Shown: in pieces, positions 40,116 to 46,392 of the stretch | How the letters are laid out: every line of letters begins with the position of its first letter | Numbering within the stretch: position 1 is the stretch's first letter | IMG/VR virus record: IMGVR_UViG_3300017731_002846 | Coordinates: 1 to 64,000 of that record | From: a virus | Reading direction: 5' to 3' (one strand) | Length of the DNA stretch: 64,000 bases | Notes under the pieces: generated by a model | Database searches by the model: none | The model's input: the letters and a program-made list of their open reading frames with translations, nothing else | What the model was told of the DNA's origin: nothing | Made by a program: the position numbers and the translations under genes

Positions 40116-40287
40116 CATCTAAAAGAATGTCGTCAGATTCAAAATTACCATCATTAGTTAATTCTATAATCTTCTCTTGTAAAGCCCCTATCATGGTTAT
40201 TGTGTTGATATCAAATTCATGTAAGTATCTCTCGACTAAATTGTCGATATCAAATCTAAATGCATCTGTTTGTTCGTCGTAATCCAT
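40108..40287 (-). CDS. hypothetical acidic protein (59 aa)
   Basis: MDYDEQTDAFRFDIDNLVER... Acidic throughout; overlaps the dNMP kinase start by about 8 nt. Driven by the promoter at 40299-40327. Function unknown. Confidence 0.6.
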   Translation of the reverse strand: MDYDEQTDAFRFDIDNLVERYLHEFDINTITMIGALQEKIIELTNDGNFESDDILLDDE

Positions 40288-40298
40288 GACCTTGTTAT

Positions 40299-40327
40299 AT
40301 TATAATATATAGTCCACTATAATTCAA
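40299..40327 (-). promoter_or_regulatory. sigma70-type promoter (dNMP kinase unit)
   Basis: TTGAAT (40327-40322), 17-nt spacer, TATAAT (40304-40299), 12 nt before ATG 40287. The spacer contains the 13-mer shared with 39511-39523. Confidence 0.6.
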
Positions 40328-40348
40328 TTGATCTGTTGGAAAATTTTT

Positions 40349-41119
40349 TCAATTCACAACTTTGCTATACTGTATATACTCAAAAGAGCTTTGTAGGTTT
40401 GTTTTATTTAATTCAAAAGCAGGGAGATTGTCCCAATTTTTAAATTCTGTACCGCCAACCTTTTGATATCTACTGAATGCTTTAATTTCTTCGACAGGGT
40501 TAATGTCAAGCCTGCCTGCATACTCATAAGCATGGTATAAATAATATTTCATATGGTTCGGGCAAAGAATAAATAAAAACATTTCCTCTTCAAGAATGCG
40601 ATCCCATTTGCCATACCTTAGATGAAATACATCTCGTTCCAGAGAGTAGCCTAAGTTGTCTACTGCAAGCTCAATAGAAGCATTACCAAGGGTGAAGTCG
40701 GCCCCAGAGTTAATAGACTTGCCCTTCTCTAACATATAATCATAGTCACATCCAGATTTCTCAAGCCCGAAATTTTTAAAAATAATTAATTCAAATATCC
40801 ATCCAATAATTAAATCAAAAGCAAAATCTTGCTTGTTTCTTCCTTGTAGATTTCTGTTATGATTGAATAAATTGTCTATATATTGCTGGCTTTTTTTTGT
40901 GTGACATTTAAAGAAGATAGAGGCGAAAAGATAAGGGACAAATTTGCAATCCCCTTCTCTGCATAAAAATATCTTTAGGTCTTGTTCAAAATTAAATGCA
41001 TCAACCAAAGCCCAAACTGACCTGAATTTTTTAATACTTGAGTGGTTTGTAAGCCGAGAACTACGAGTGGAAAATAACTCGCCCAGAGTATTCTTTAAAT
41101 TAACTTCGTCAATTATCAT
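40349..41119 (-). CDS. unknown protein coupled to the DNA methyltransferase
   Basis: 256 aa, translationally coupled (4-nt overlap) to the cytosine methyltransferase. GADFTLGNASIELAVDN around residue 140 has D-x-n-E-x-x spacing like a PD-(D/E)xK nuclease, but with Ala/Val where Lys is expected. The position is that of a restriction endonuclease partner; the sequence alone does not show activity. Alternative: an accessory or inactivated nuclease. Confidence 0.6.
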   Translation of the reverse strand: MIIDEVNLKNTLGELFSTRSSRLTNHSSIKKFRSVWALVDAFNFEQDLKIFLCREGDCKFVPYLFASIFFKCHTKKSQQYIDNLFNHNRNLQGRNKQDFAFDLIIGWIFELIIFKNFGLEKSGCDYDYMLEKGKSINSGADFTLGNASIELAVDNLGYSLERDVFHLRYGKWDRILEEEMFLFILCPNHMKYYLYHAYEYAGRLDINPVEEIKAFSRYQKVGGTEFKNWDNLPAFELNKTNLQSSFEYIQYSKVVN

Positions 41120-42264
41120 AAGAAGTGAAATTCAAGCTGAGAATTATCTAAAGAAGGAGAAGGTTGCAAAGGAATTGACATTACCATGGCCAAAGCCATC
41201 TTTGGCAAGAACAGTTCGCCAAGAACCTTTCGTATAAAATTAGGAGAGTATTTATAACTAAATGTTCCGTCAGAATTTATACTGCAAAATTTATCAAGGC
41301 AATCGGTTGGTAGCCCGCAAAGAGCTAGTATTTCTCGAACCGAAAGCACTCGAGCGTCAGACTGAGTACCATCCGAAAGCTTGTGGCCGGGATGCACATT
41401 GTTTTGACTTGAGATAGACCCATTGGTCATAGTAACTGTTGGAGCAGGGTCATTCCAACTCATTCTTTTATAGGTGGTTTTAAAGCCAGATATAACTCTT
41501 TTTTGCCCATCCTCTACAACATGCGGGAAATGTACTGGATTGTTAAATGCAGTTTCGCCTTCTGACGTATGCTTCATCCAATCAATATGATTTTTATTAT
41601 GCTTGGATGCAAAATGCCAAGGCATGTTAGAATGCTGACCACTCTCTAAACTTGGAAATTCTGATGAGTCACCTATAACGTCTTTAAGCGTTAATAGATC
41701 GTCTTCTGCCCCTGGGTGCTCCCATTCTCCGTTTTCGGAGATTAAGCATATAGATCTACTACGAGATTGAGCCGTGCCAAAATGCTTGCCGTTCAAAACT
41801 TTTGATTTGCACTTGTGATTATTTGGAATCTTTGAATTTATAAAATCAATAATTCTTACAGGCTCATCTTCGTAATTAATATATGTATTAAGCATTGCAG
41901 GAACATTCTCAATCATCATATATTTAGGCTTGAGGGACTCATAGATTTCCATAGCATAAACAATAAGTTTATTTCTGATGTCATCTGATGACCTCTGTGC
42001 ATTTGCTATGCTCATGCCTTGACAAGGGGGAGTGGCAATAATTAAATCTATTGGCCCGGCTTCTTCGCATGCTTGAATAATCGATGCCCTAGTCGATGCC
42101 TTGCATATATCCCCGCAAATAACATGAGAAGTATCAGGGTATAATTCTTTATAAAAATCAACACGATCTTGTAGTAGTTCATTCGCAACCACTACATTAA
42201 ATCCGTGCTCTTTTAAATAGAACTCACCGAAACCTACATTAGCAAATAAAGATAAAACTTTCAT
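41116..42264 (-). CDS. DNA cytosine-C5 methyltransferase
   Basis: 382 aa; ATG 42264 (MKVLSLFANVGFGEFYLKEH) chosen since upstream codons lie in the terminator. Motif I LSLFANVGFGE, motif IV TPPCQGMS with catalytic Cys81, motif VI MIENV (118-121), motif VIII AQSRSRS (165-171), a target-recognition region and motif IX/X near the end (SVREILALCGLP). Methylates cytosine in a specific DNA site to protect phage DNA or as half of an R-M pair with 40349-41119. Transcribed from the promoter nested in a terminator at 42277-42318. Confidence 0.93.
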   Translation of the reverse strand: MKVLSLFANVGFGEFYLKEHGFNVVVANELLQDRVDFYKELYPDTSHVICGDICKASTRASIIQACEEAGPIDLIIATPPCQGMSIANAQRSSDDIRNKLIVYAMEIYESLKPKYMMIENVPAMLNTYINYEDEPVRIIDFINSKIPNNHKCKSKVLNGKHFGTAQSRSRSICLISENGEWEHPGAEDDLLTLKDVIGDSSEFPSLESGQHSNMPWHFASKHNKNHIDWMKHTSEGETAFNNPVHFPHVVEDGQKRVISGFKTTYKRMSWNDPAPTVTMTNGSISSQNNVHPGHKLSDGTQSDARVLSVREILALCGLPTDCLDKFCSINSDGTFSYKYSPNFIRKVLGELFLPKMALAMVMSIPLQPSPSLDNSQLEFHFL

Positions 42265-42276
42265 ATAAATAAAAAA

Positions 42277-42307
42277 AAGAGGATCAGCCATTATAGCTGA
42301 TCCTCTT
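42277..42307 (-). terminator. 12-bp terminator with embedded promoter
   Basis: Perfect 12-bp stem AAGAGGATCAGC/GCTGATCCTCTT, 7-nt loop, then eight T on the minus strand. It ends the 42332-42592 unit. The loop carries TATAAT, the -10 of the methyltransferase promoter. Confidence 0.85.
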
Positions 42308-42318
42308 AGAGAAGTCAA
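42290..42318 (-). promoter_or_regulatory. sigma70 promoter nested in the terminator
   Basis: TTGACT (42318-42313), 17-nt spacer, TATAAT (42295-42290). The spacer includes the first arm of the hairpin, and the start point falls in the second arm, so transcripts from this promoter cannot form the terminator. Confidence 0.65.
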
Positions 42319-42331
42319 GAGTAAATATTAT

Positions 42332-42592
42332 TTATTTACTCTTTGAGCATTGCCCTTCGGTGCAGCTAAGTTTGCTAACCAAGGCAACTACAAGGATTAA
42401 GGTCACAAAAGAAGTGAACCCAGCTCCAGCTCCCACGAAACCGCCAAGCAAAGCTTCGAGATTACCGATAACATTAACAGGAGCAGCAGCTCCGAATACA
42501 GCTTGAACTACAATCAAGAGCCCAAGAACACTAAGAAGTGTTGCGGCAATTCCTTTTACCGCACATGTGATATTACTTAATACGTCTTTCAT
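42332..42592 (-). CDS. holin-like small membrane protein (86 aa)
   Basis: Two hydrophobic helices (about 15-36, GIAATLLSVLGLLIVVQAVF, and about 55-73, GFTSFVTLILVVALVSKL) joined by a Gly/Ala-rich loop, with a charged tail. Two-helix topology and position fit a phage holin, but no holin family motif is visible. Shares the 15-mer leader with the barrel protein upstream. Confidence 0.55.
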   Translation of the reverse strand: MKDVLSNITCAVKGIAATLLSVLGLLIVVQAVFGAAAPVNVIGNLEALLGGFVGAGAGFTSFVTLILVVALVSKLSCTEGQCSKSK

Positions 42593-42605
42593 ATTTTTAT
42601 TTTTA

Positions 42606-42620
42606 TTTTAGGGTTAAATT
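42606..42620 (-). promoter_or_regulatory. shared 15-mer leader, copy 1
   Basis: AATTTAACCCTAAAA on the minus strand before the holin-like gene; identical 15-mer at 43270-43284. Confidence 0.4.
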
Positions 42621-43266
42621 AGAATTGAAATGTAAGTGCGCCAGCAAATACAAACTCACGATCAATGTCGTCGGAATCAACCAGGTCGACACCTAAAGAT
42701 GCGACAGCAGAACCAATCGAGCGAGATAGTTCAGCTCCTACAGAATAGTAGTCACGAGAATTAGACTCTGTCACTTCGGTATTACCAATGCTTGCATCAA
42801 GGCCTAGATCAGCAATCTTTAAATCAATGTCGTGAGAGACCGAACCTTCAAATGTATAAAGCTCGTCATCAATATTGCGGAAAACAGCCAAAGATGGATC
42901 GAGCAAAGAATCAACAGAGATCTTTACTGCCACTTCAGACAAGGCAGATCCTGGAACATCTTCAAAGTGATTGAATCCTACATAGGTAGATAGGAGTCCA
43001 TCGAGAACACTTGTTCCAAGTCCGGCAGCTAATCCATAACTGTCGACACCAGAATCAACCGATTGGTTGGTGCATGCATGAATCGATGCATCTAGACCTG
43101 CGACTTGTGCCCCGACATCAATCGATGATTGAAAGGACTCAAGGGCTTTTTGCTCTCCACGATAGAAGAAGTCAGAGGCATACCCAACCTTTGCAGAATT
43201 GCCAAGAACGGCGACGTTAGTAAGAAGCCCGAGGGCTGTGAACAATGATACGATTTTAATTTTCAT
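42619..43266 (-). CDS. putative outer-membrane beta-barrel protein
   Basis: 215 aa. N-terminal signal peptide (MKIKIVSLFTALGLLTNVAV) cleaved near ALG/NS. VGYASDFFYRG is the S/D-F/Y-x-F/Y-R-G start motif of a bacterial outer-membrane barrel family (TIGR02001-like). Alternating hydrophobic strands follow, and the chain ends in LTFQF, with a C-terminal Phe typical for barrel insertion. A phage-encoded OMP could block superinfection or alter the host surface. Base composition is less AT-rich than the neighbours, which hints at acquisition from a host. Confidence 0.7.
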   Translation of the reverse strand: MKIKIVSLFTALGLLTNVAVLGNSAKVGYASDFFYRGEQKALESFQSSIDVGAQVAGLDASIHACTNQSVDSGVDSYGLAAGLGTSVLDGLLSTYVGFNHFEDVPGSALSEVAVKISVDSLLDPSLAVFRNIDDELYTFEGSVSHDIDLKIADLGLDASIGNTEVTESNSRDYYSVGAELSRSIGSAVASLGVDLVDSDDIDREFVFAGALTFQF

Positions 43267-43269
43267 ATA

Positions 43270-43284
43270 TTTTAGGGTTAAATT
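43270..43284 (-). promoter_or_regulatory. shared 15-mer leader, copy 2
   Basis: AATTTAACCCTAAAA just before ATG 43266 of the barrel protein; see 42606-42620. Confidence 0.4.
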
Positions 43285-43874
43285 TATTTTATTCTAACTT
43301 CTTTCCAAGCGATTAGTTTGCCTTTTACAAGATCCCTAATATGCCTTTGCTTTTTATTAAGCTGGCTATTACCACTTTTAATTTCGATGAATGTGATTTC
43401 ATCATCTCCGAATGATATATAATCAATCGGCTTGCCAAGGAATGTACAGTTTTCGGGGTCAAAATCAAATTGATCTAGGAATGGAGCCAGCGTTTCAGCT
43501 ATGTGGCCTAATCGAACTTCACTGCTTTTCTTTTGAGAAGTAACTTTGCGGCGAGCCTCAGTTTCTTCTGACAGTTGTTTCTCTAGATCAGAAAATTCTT
43601 GTAAAAGTTTTTGTTCTTTTAATTGTATTTCAAGCTTGCGTTCTTTGATTGACTCCTGTTCTTTATCGAAACTAGATTGTAAATTTTGTATAGTTTGATT
43701 AAGTTGAGATTCGCGCTCTTGAAATTCAGAATGATTTTGGGTTAATTGATTCTTTAAAAATTCGTTTTCTCGATTTAAAGATTCAGCATTAAATTGTTTT
43801 TGTTTTAAATAATATATTTTATAACTTGTAAATATTATACAACCTACGAGGAAGATTTCTATAAAAAAATTCAA
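43284..43874 (-). CDS. Holliday-junction-resolvase-like nuclease (PF10107-like)
   Basis: 196 aa, TTG start at 43874 (no ATG in the N-terminal part). N-terminal transmembrane helix (FFIEIFLVGCIIFTSYKIYY), a long coiled coil (about 30-120), then VRLGHIAETLAPFLDQF, KPIDYISFGDDEITFIEIKS (PD-(D/E)xK site) and QRHIRDLVKGKLIAW. This matches the 'endonuclease related to archaeal Holliday junction resolvase' family. Membrane tether is odd for a DNA nuclease but is known in the family. May act with the RuvB-like protein. Confidence 0.8.
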   Translation of the reverse strand: MNFFIEIFLVGCIIFTSYKIYYLKQKQFNAESLNRENEFLKNQLTQNHSEFQERESQLNQTIQNLQSSFDKEQESIKERKLEIQLKEQKLLQEFSDLEKQLSEETEARRKVTSQKKSSEVRLGHIAETLAPFLDQFDFDPENCTFLGKPIDYISFGDDEITFIEIKSGNSQLNKKQRHIRDLVKGKLIAWKEVRIK

Positions 43875-43877
43875 AAC

Positions 43878-44123
43878 TCACTTTTTAGCCAAAGAAATAA
43901 TTCTGTCATGCCTAAATGATCTAACAGATTTTCTGGCAAAACAATAAGCCCTAAAGCCTGCATTGTCTCTTTGTTCTCCCTTATTACCGAAGGATTTGTA
44001 TAAATTAATATCACCTATTAAATAAGTTTTAATTTTATCATTATGGTTTCTGTATACTACATAGTATTTGTCACCAATAAGACTGCTTTTAATTTTTTTT
44101 AATTTATTAAGAAATGTTCTCAT
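43878..44123 (-). CDS. WYL-like small protein (81 aa)
   Basis: YYVVYRNHNDKIKTYLIG... AYCFARKSVRSFRHDRIISL has the C-terminal R-x-F-R-x-D-R-I pattern of WYL-type ligand-binding/regulatory domains. Here it lacks an HTH domain. TAATG overlap downstream gene. Regulatory role is inference. Confidence 0.55.
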   Translation of the reverse strand: MRTFLNKLKKIKSSLIGDKYYVVYRNHNDKIKTYLIGDINLYKSFGNKGEQRDNAGFRAYCFARKSVRSFRHDRIISLAKK

Positions 44124-44323
44124 TATTTTAATTTAATATTGTTGTTTTCACAAAAAGATACCGCATAACCAGTTTTAAAAGAGAACTTATCAATAAAAAT
44201 ACAAGCTCCAATGATTAACGTTGACCTGAGGATATCTAAATTAGACTCATAGAATAATAAAAAAAATATTATTATGTATGGGCAAAATTTATTTAAGGAG
44301 TAATTCACTATTATATTATTCAT
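44123..44323 (-). CDS. small membrane protein (66 aa)
   Basis: Two hydrophobic segments (FCPYIIIFFLLFYE and STLIIGACIFI). TAATG overlaps on both sides. Function unknown. Confidence 0.6.
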   Translation of the reverse strand: MNNIIVNYSLNKFCPYIIIFFLLFYESNLDILRSTLIIGACIFIDKFSFKTGYAVSFCENNNIKLK

Positions 44324-44751
44324 TATCTTCCTGAACTACCAAAGCCACCTTGGCCACGAGTGCTAAAACTTAATACATCAGTTTCGATTAATTGAACCGC
44401 CGGCATGCGGATGAAGACAATTTGACCAACCCTGTCCCCTATTTTATAACAAGTATTGCTCTCGTCTAAAGAAAAACGTAACTTAAGTTCTCCCCTATAA
44501 CCGCAATCTATAACACCAACAGAGTTTCTTAAGAAGTGTTTTGTTCCACTAATACTAGAGCGTGGAAAAATAAATCCGGCATATCCTTTGGGTATTTCCA
44601 ATGAAATACCTGTGCAGATTTCCACGAACACACCAGCAGACCCAGAAGGGTGAGTAACCGCAGTTGCATATAAGTCAAAGCCAGCGTCCTTAGGGTTGGC
44701 TTGAGTAGGAACCTTAGCCGCAGGGTTTAATCTTTGAAATTTTACTTTCAT
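44323..44751 (-). CDS. dut: dUTP pyrophosphatase
   Basis: 142 aa. Motifs in order: DAGFDLYA (I), PRSSIS (II), GVIDCGYRGELK (III), GDRVGQIVF (IV) and STRGQGGFGSSG (V, C-terminal). A complete trimeric dUTPase that converts dUTP to dUMP and PPi. Part of the nucleotide-metabolism group. Couples with TAATG to both neighbours. Confidence 0.96.
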   Translation of the reverse strand: MKVKFQRLNPAAKVPTQANPKDAGFDLYATAVTHPSGSAGVFVEICTGISLEIPKGYAGFIFPRSSISGTKHFLRNSVGVIDCGYRGELKLRFSLDESNTCYKIGDRVGQIVFIRMPAVQLIETDVLSFSTRGQGGFGSSGR

Positions 44752-44963
44752 TAATAAACTTTATGTGGGGAGTTGGTCTGGATTATTGCGACTTTATTAA
44801 GAGTGGTCTTGTCCCACCTCTTTAACATGTCGCAAAGCCTCAAAGCACGGCTTTCTGCCTCTGATTTAACACGATAATTAGTGTCTTCAATTCTGCGACC
44901 ATCTCTGGTTACAACATAAAAGCTATCACTATCTTTTGATACATTTCTTCGGATTAATTTCAT
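44751..44963 (-). CDS. hypothetical protein (70 aa)
   Basis: Basic small protein (MKLIRRNVSKDSDSFYVVTR...), first gene of the dUTPase unit. Function unknown. Confidence 0.65.
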   Translation of the reverse strand: MKLIRRNVSKDSDSFYVVTRDGRRIEDTNYRVKSEAESRALRLCDMLKRWDKTTLNKVAIIQTNSPHKVY

Positions 44964-44972
44964 ATGGAGAAC

Positions 44973-45001
44973 AGTTTACCAGAAAAACTAAGAACTGTCA
45001 A
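44973..45001 (-). promoter_or_regulatory. sigma70-type promoter (dut unit)
   Basis: TTGACA (45001-44996), 17-nt spacer, TAAACT (44978-44973), 10 nt before ATG 44963. Divergent from the plus-strand CysC-like operon. Confidence 0.6.
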
Positions 45002-45038
45002 GTTTTTAAAAAAAAAAATTCGATTTATAGGATAAATA

Positions 45039-45053
45039 CTGTAATATAAAAAT
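45039..45053 (+). promoter_or_regulatory. GTGTA-class promoter-like element (variant)
   Basis: CTGTAATATAAAAAT directly before ATG 45054; differs from the others by C for the first G. Confidence 0.4.
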
Positions 45054-45860
45054 ATGACAAAGAGAAAAATTCTTATTATGGGCTTACCAGGATCAGGCAA
45101 AACTACTTTAGCTGAAATCTTAGTAAGAAAATTAAATGCCGCATGGTTTAATGCAGATGCAGTAAGACAAGAGATCCACAAGGACTTAGGTTTCACTGCA
45201 GAAGACAGGCTCGAGCATTCAACTCGCATGGGCAAACTATGTGATTGGGCAAAACTCGGGGGGTCTTATGTAATCGCAGACTTTGTATGCCCAACTAAAG
45301 AAGCAAGGGAAGCTTTTAATCCTGACTTCGTCATCTGGGTAGATAGAATTCAAGAAGGTAGATATGCAGATACAAACAAAATGTTTGAAAAACCAGAAAA
45401 TGCTGACGTTATATTAAAAGAAGGAACTCCTGACGAATGGGCAGAGCAAGCACTCGAAGGTTTATATAAAACAGAAGCATGGGACGATCAAGCCCCAACC
45501 GCATTACTCATAGGCCGGTATCAACCTTTTCATATCGGACACAAAACATTAGTAGCAGAGTCTGTTAAAAGAACAGGTCAATGCTGTATAGCTCTAAGAA
45601 ACGTGGCAGGTATAGATGAGAAAAATCCATACAATTTCGAGCAAGTTAAAAAAGAAATCGAAGCCGCTTGTGTTGAGTTTGGAGATAAAATAAAAATCGT
45701 TGAACTGCCAAACATTACAGATATATTTTATGGACGCGGAGTTGGTTACAATATCGAGCAACTTGAATTAAGCAAAGAACTGCAAGCAGTTTCGGCAACT
45801 AAAATCCGTGCAGGAGAAATCGGACAAGATGGTAAACCATTAGGCAAGAGGCCCGAATAA
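45054..45860 (+). CDS. APS kinase / adenylyltransferase-type fusion (candidate PAPS supply)
   Basis: 268 aa, two domains. Residues 5-140: Walker A GLPGSGKTT (10-18), then NADAVRQEIHKDLGFTAEDR (33-52) matches the DGDxVR-x-x-L-x-x-DLGFS-x-x-DR segment of CysC APS kinases. Residues 148-255: GRYQPFHIGHKTLV with the HxGH motif (160-163) and VSATKIR (246-252), an NMNAT/cytidylyltransferase-like domain. In animal PAPS synthases the kinase is also N-terminal and the ATP-sulfurylase C-terminal, but the true sulfurylase differs in motif. The C-domain could form APS or act on another substrate such as NMN; not resolvable by eye. Overlaps the ferredoxin (TAATG). Confidence 0.8.
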   Translation: MTKRKILIMGLPGSGKTTLAEILVRKLNAAWFNADAVRQEIHKDLGFTAEDRLEHSTRMGKLCDWAKLGGSYVIADFVCPTKEAREAFNPDFVIWVDRIQEGRYADTNKMFEKPENADVILKEGTPDEWAEQALEGLYKTEAWDDQAPTALLIGRYQPFHIGHKTLVAESVKRTGQCCIALRNVAGIDEKNPYNFEQVKKEIEAACVEFGDKIKIVELPNITDIFYGRGVGYNIEQLELSKELQAVSATKIRAGEIGQDGKPLGKRPE

Positions 45861-46162
45861 TGGCATACGTAGTAACTGAAAAATGCGTGGACTGTAAGTT
45901 TACTAGCTGCGTTTCGGTATGCCCTGTAGATGCTTTTCACGAAACCCCAGATCGTTTATACATCAATCCAGAGTCCTGCATTGACTGCAATGCCTGTATG
46001 GATGAATGCCCTGTCGAAGCCATATACCCAGACATGGATGTGCCTGAGGAATTACAAGATTGGATCGAGCTAAACGAGCAAGCAGAGGAATACCCTCAAT
46101 TGTTTGGGGAGAAAGAGCCTCTCAAGGGCCCTAAATGCGTTGACCCACAAGCGGACGAATAA
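45860..46162 (+). CDS. fdxA: 7Fe ferredoxin, FdxA type
   Basis: 100 aa. Cys 9, 12, 17, 21 and Cys 40, 43, 46, 50 are spaced C-x2-C-x4-C-x3-C-P and C-x2-C-x2-C-x3-C-P as in Azotobacter ferredoxin I. The sequence VPEELQDWIELNEQAEEYPQ and the Asp/Pro-rich tail are typical. It would carry one 3Fe-4S and one 4Fe-4S cluster and donate electrons to a reductase. No reductase gene is in this window. Probably cotranscribed with the CysC-like fusion. Confidence 0.93.
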   Translation: MAYVVTEKCVDCKFTSCVSVCPVDAFHETPDRLYINPESCIDCNACMDECPVEAIYPDMDVPEELQDWIELNEQAEEYPQLFGEKEPLKGPKCVDPQADE

Positions 46163-46172
46163 ATTATTACCC

Positions 46173-46226
46173 GTTAGCAAAAGCTAACTCTTCAAGAGAA
46201 AAAGCCCCCTAGCAATAGGGGGCTTT
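46173..46226. terminator. bidirectional terminator
   Basis: A GTTAGC/GCTAAC hairpin (46173-46188) then a strong AGCCCCCTA-gcaa-TAGGGGGCT stem (46202-46225) with A/T-runs on both sides. It ends the plus-strand fdxA operon and the minus-strand gene at 46228. Confidence 0.85.
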
Positions 46227-46227
46227 A

Positions 46228-46380
46228 TTATTTAGATTTTTTCTTAGTCTTTTTAGACTGCATACAGACAGCGATCCTCTGCTTTACATCAGGATACTCT
46301 TTTCGCATGACCTTGTCAGCAATACATCTTGACATAAATCCAGAATCTGTTTCTGTTTTTGTTTTCTTTGGGATAGGCAT
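46228..46380 (-). CDS. small FMSRC-family protein (50 aa)
   Basis: MPIPKKTKTETDSGFMSRCI...; the pattern F-M-S-R-C-x-x-D-x-x-M-x-x-E-Y/F-P-D-x-x-Q-R-x-A-V-C is often found at the N-terminus of phage structural or prohead proteins. Here it stands alone and is followed by a Lys-rich tail. Between the tmRNA and the terminator, so possibly cotranscribed with the tmRNA. Function unknown. Confidence 0.65.
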   Translation of the reverse strand: MPIPKKTKTETDSGFMSRCIADKVMRKEYPDVKQRIAVCMQSKKTKKKSK

Positions 46381-46392
46381 AATAAATTAAAA

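Noticed and set aside
43284-43874. Simple structural coiled-coil protein
   Set aside because: The C-terminal third has a conserved nuclease pattern (PIDYISFGDDEITFIEIKS), so a nuclease call is better.
45054-45860. NadR-like NAD enzyme
   Set aside because: The kinase domain is N-terminal and CysC-like (DLGFTAEDR), unlike NadR, where the NMNAT domain comes first. NMN as substrate for the C-domain is not excluded.
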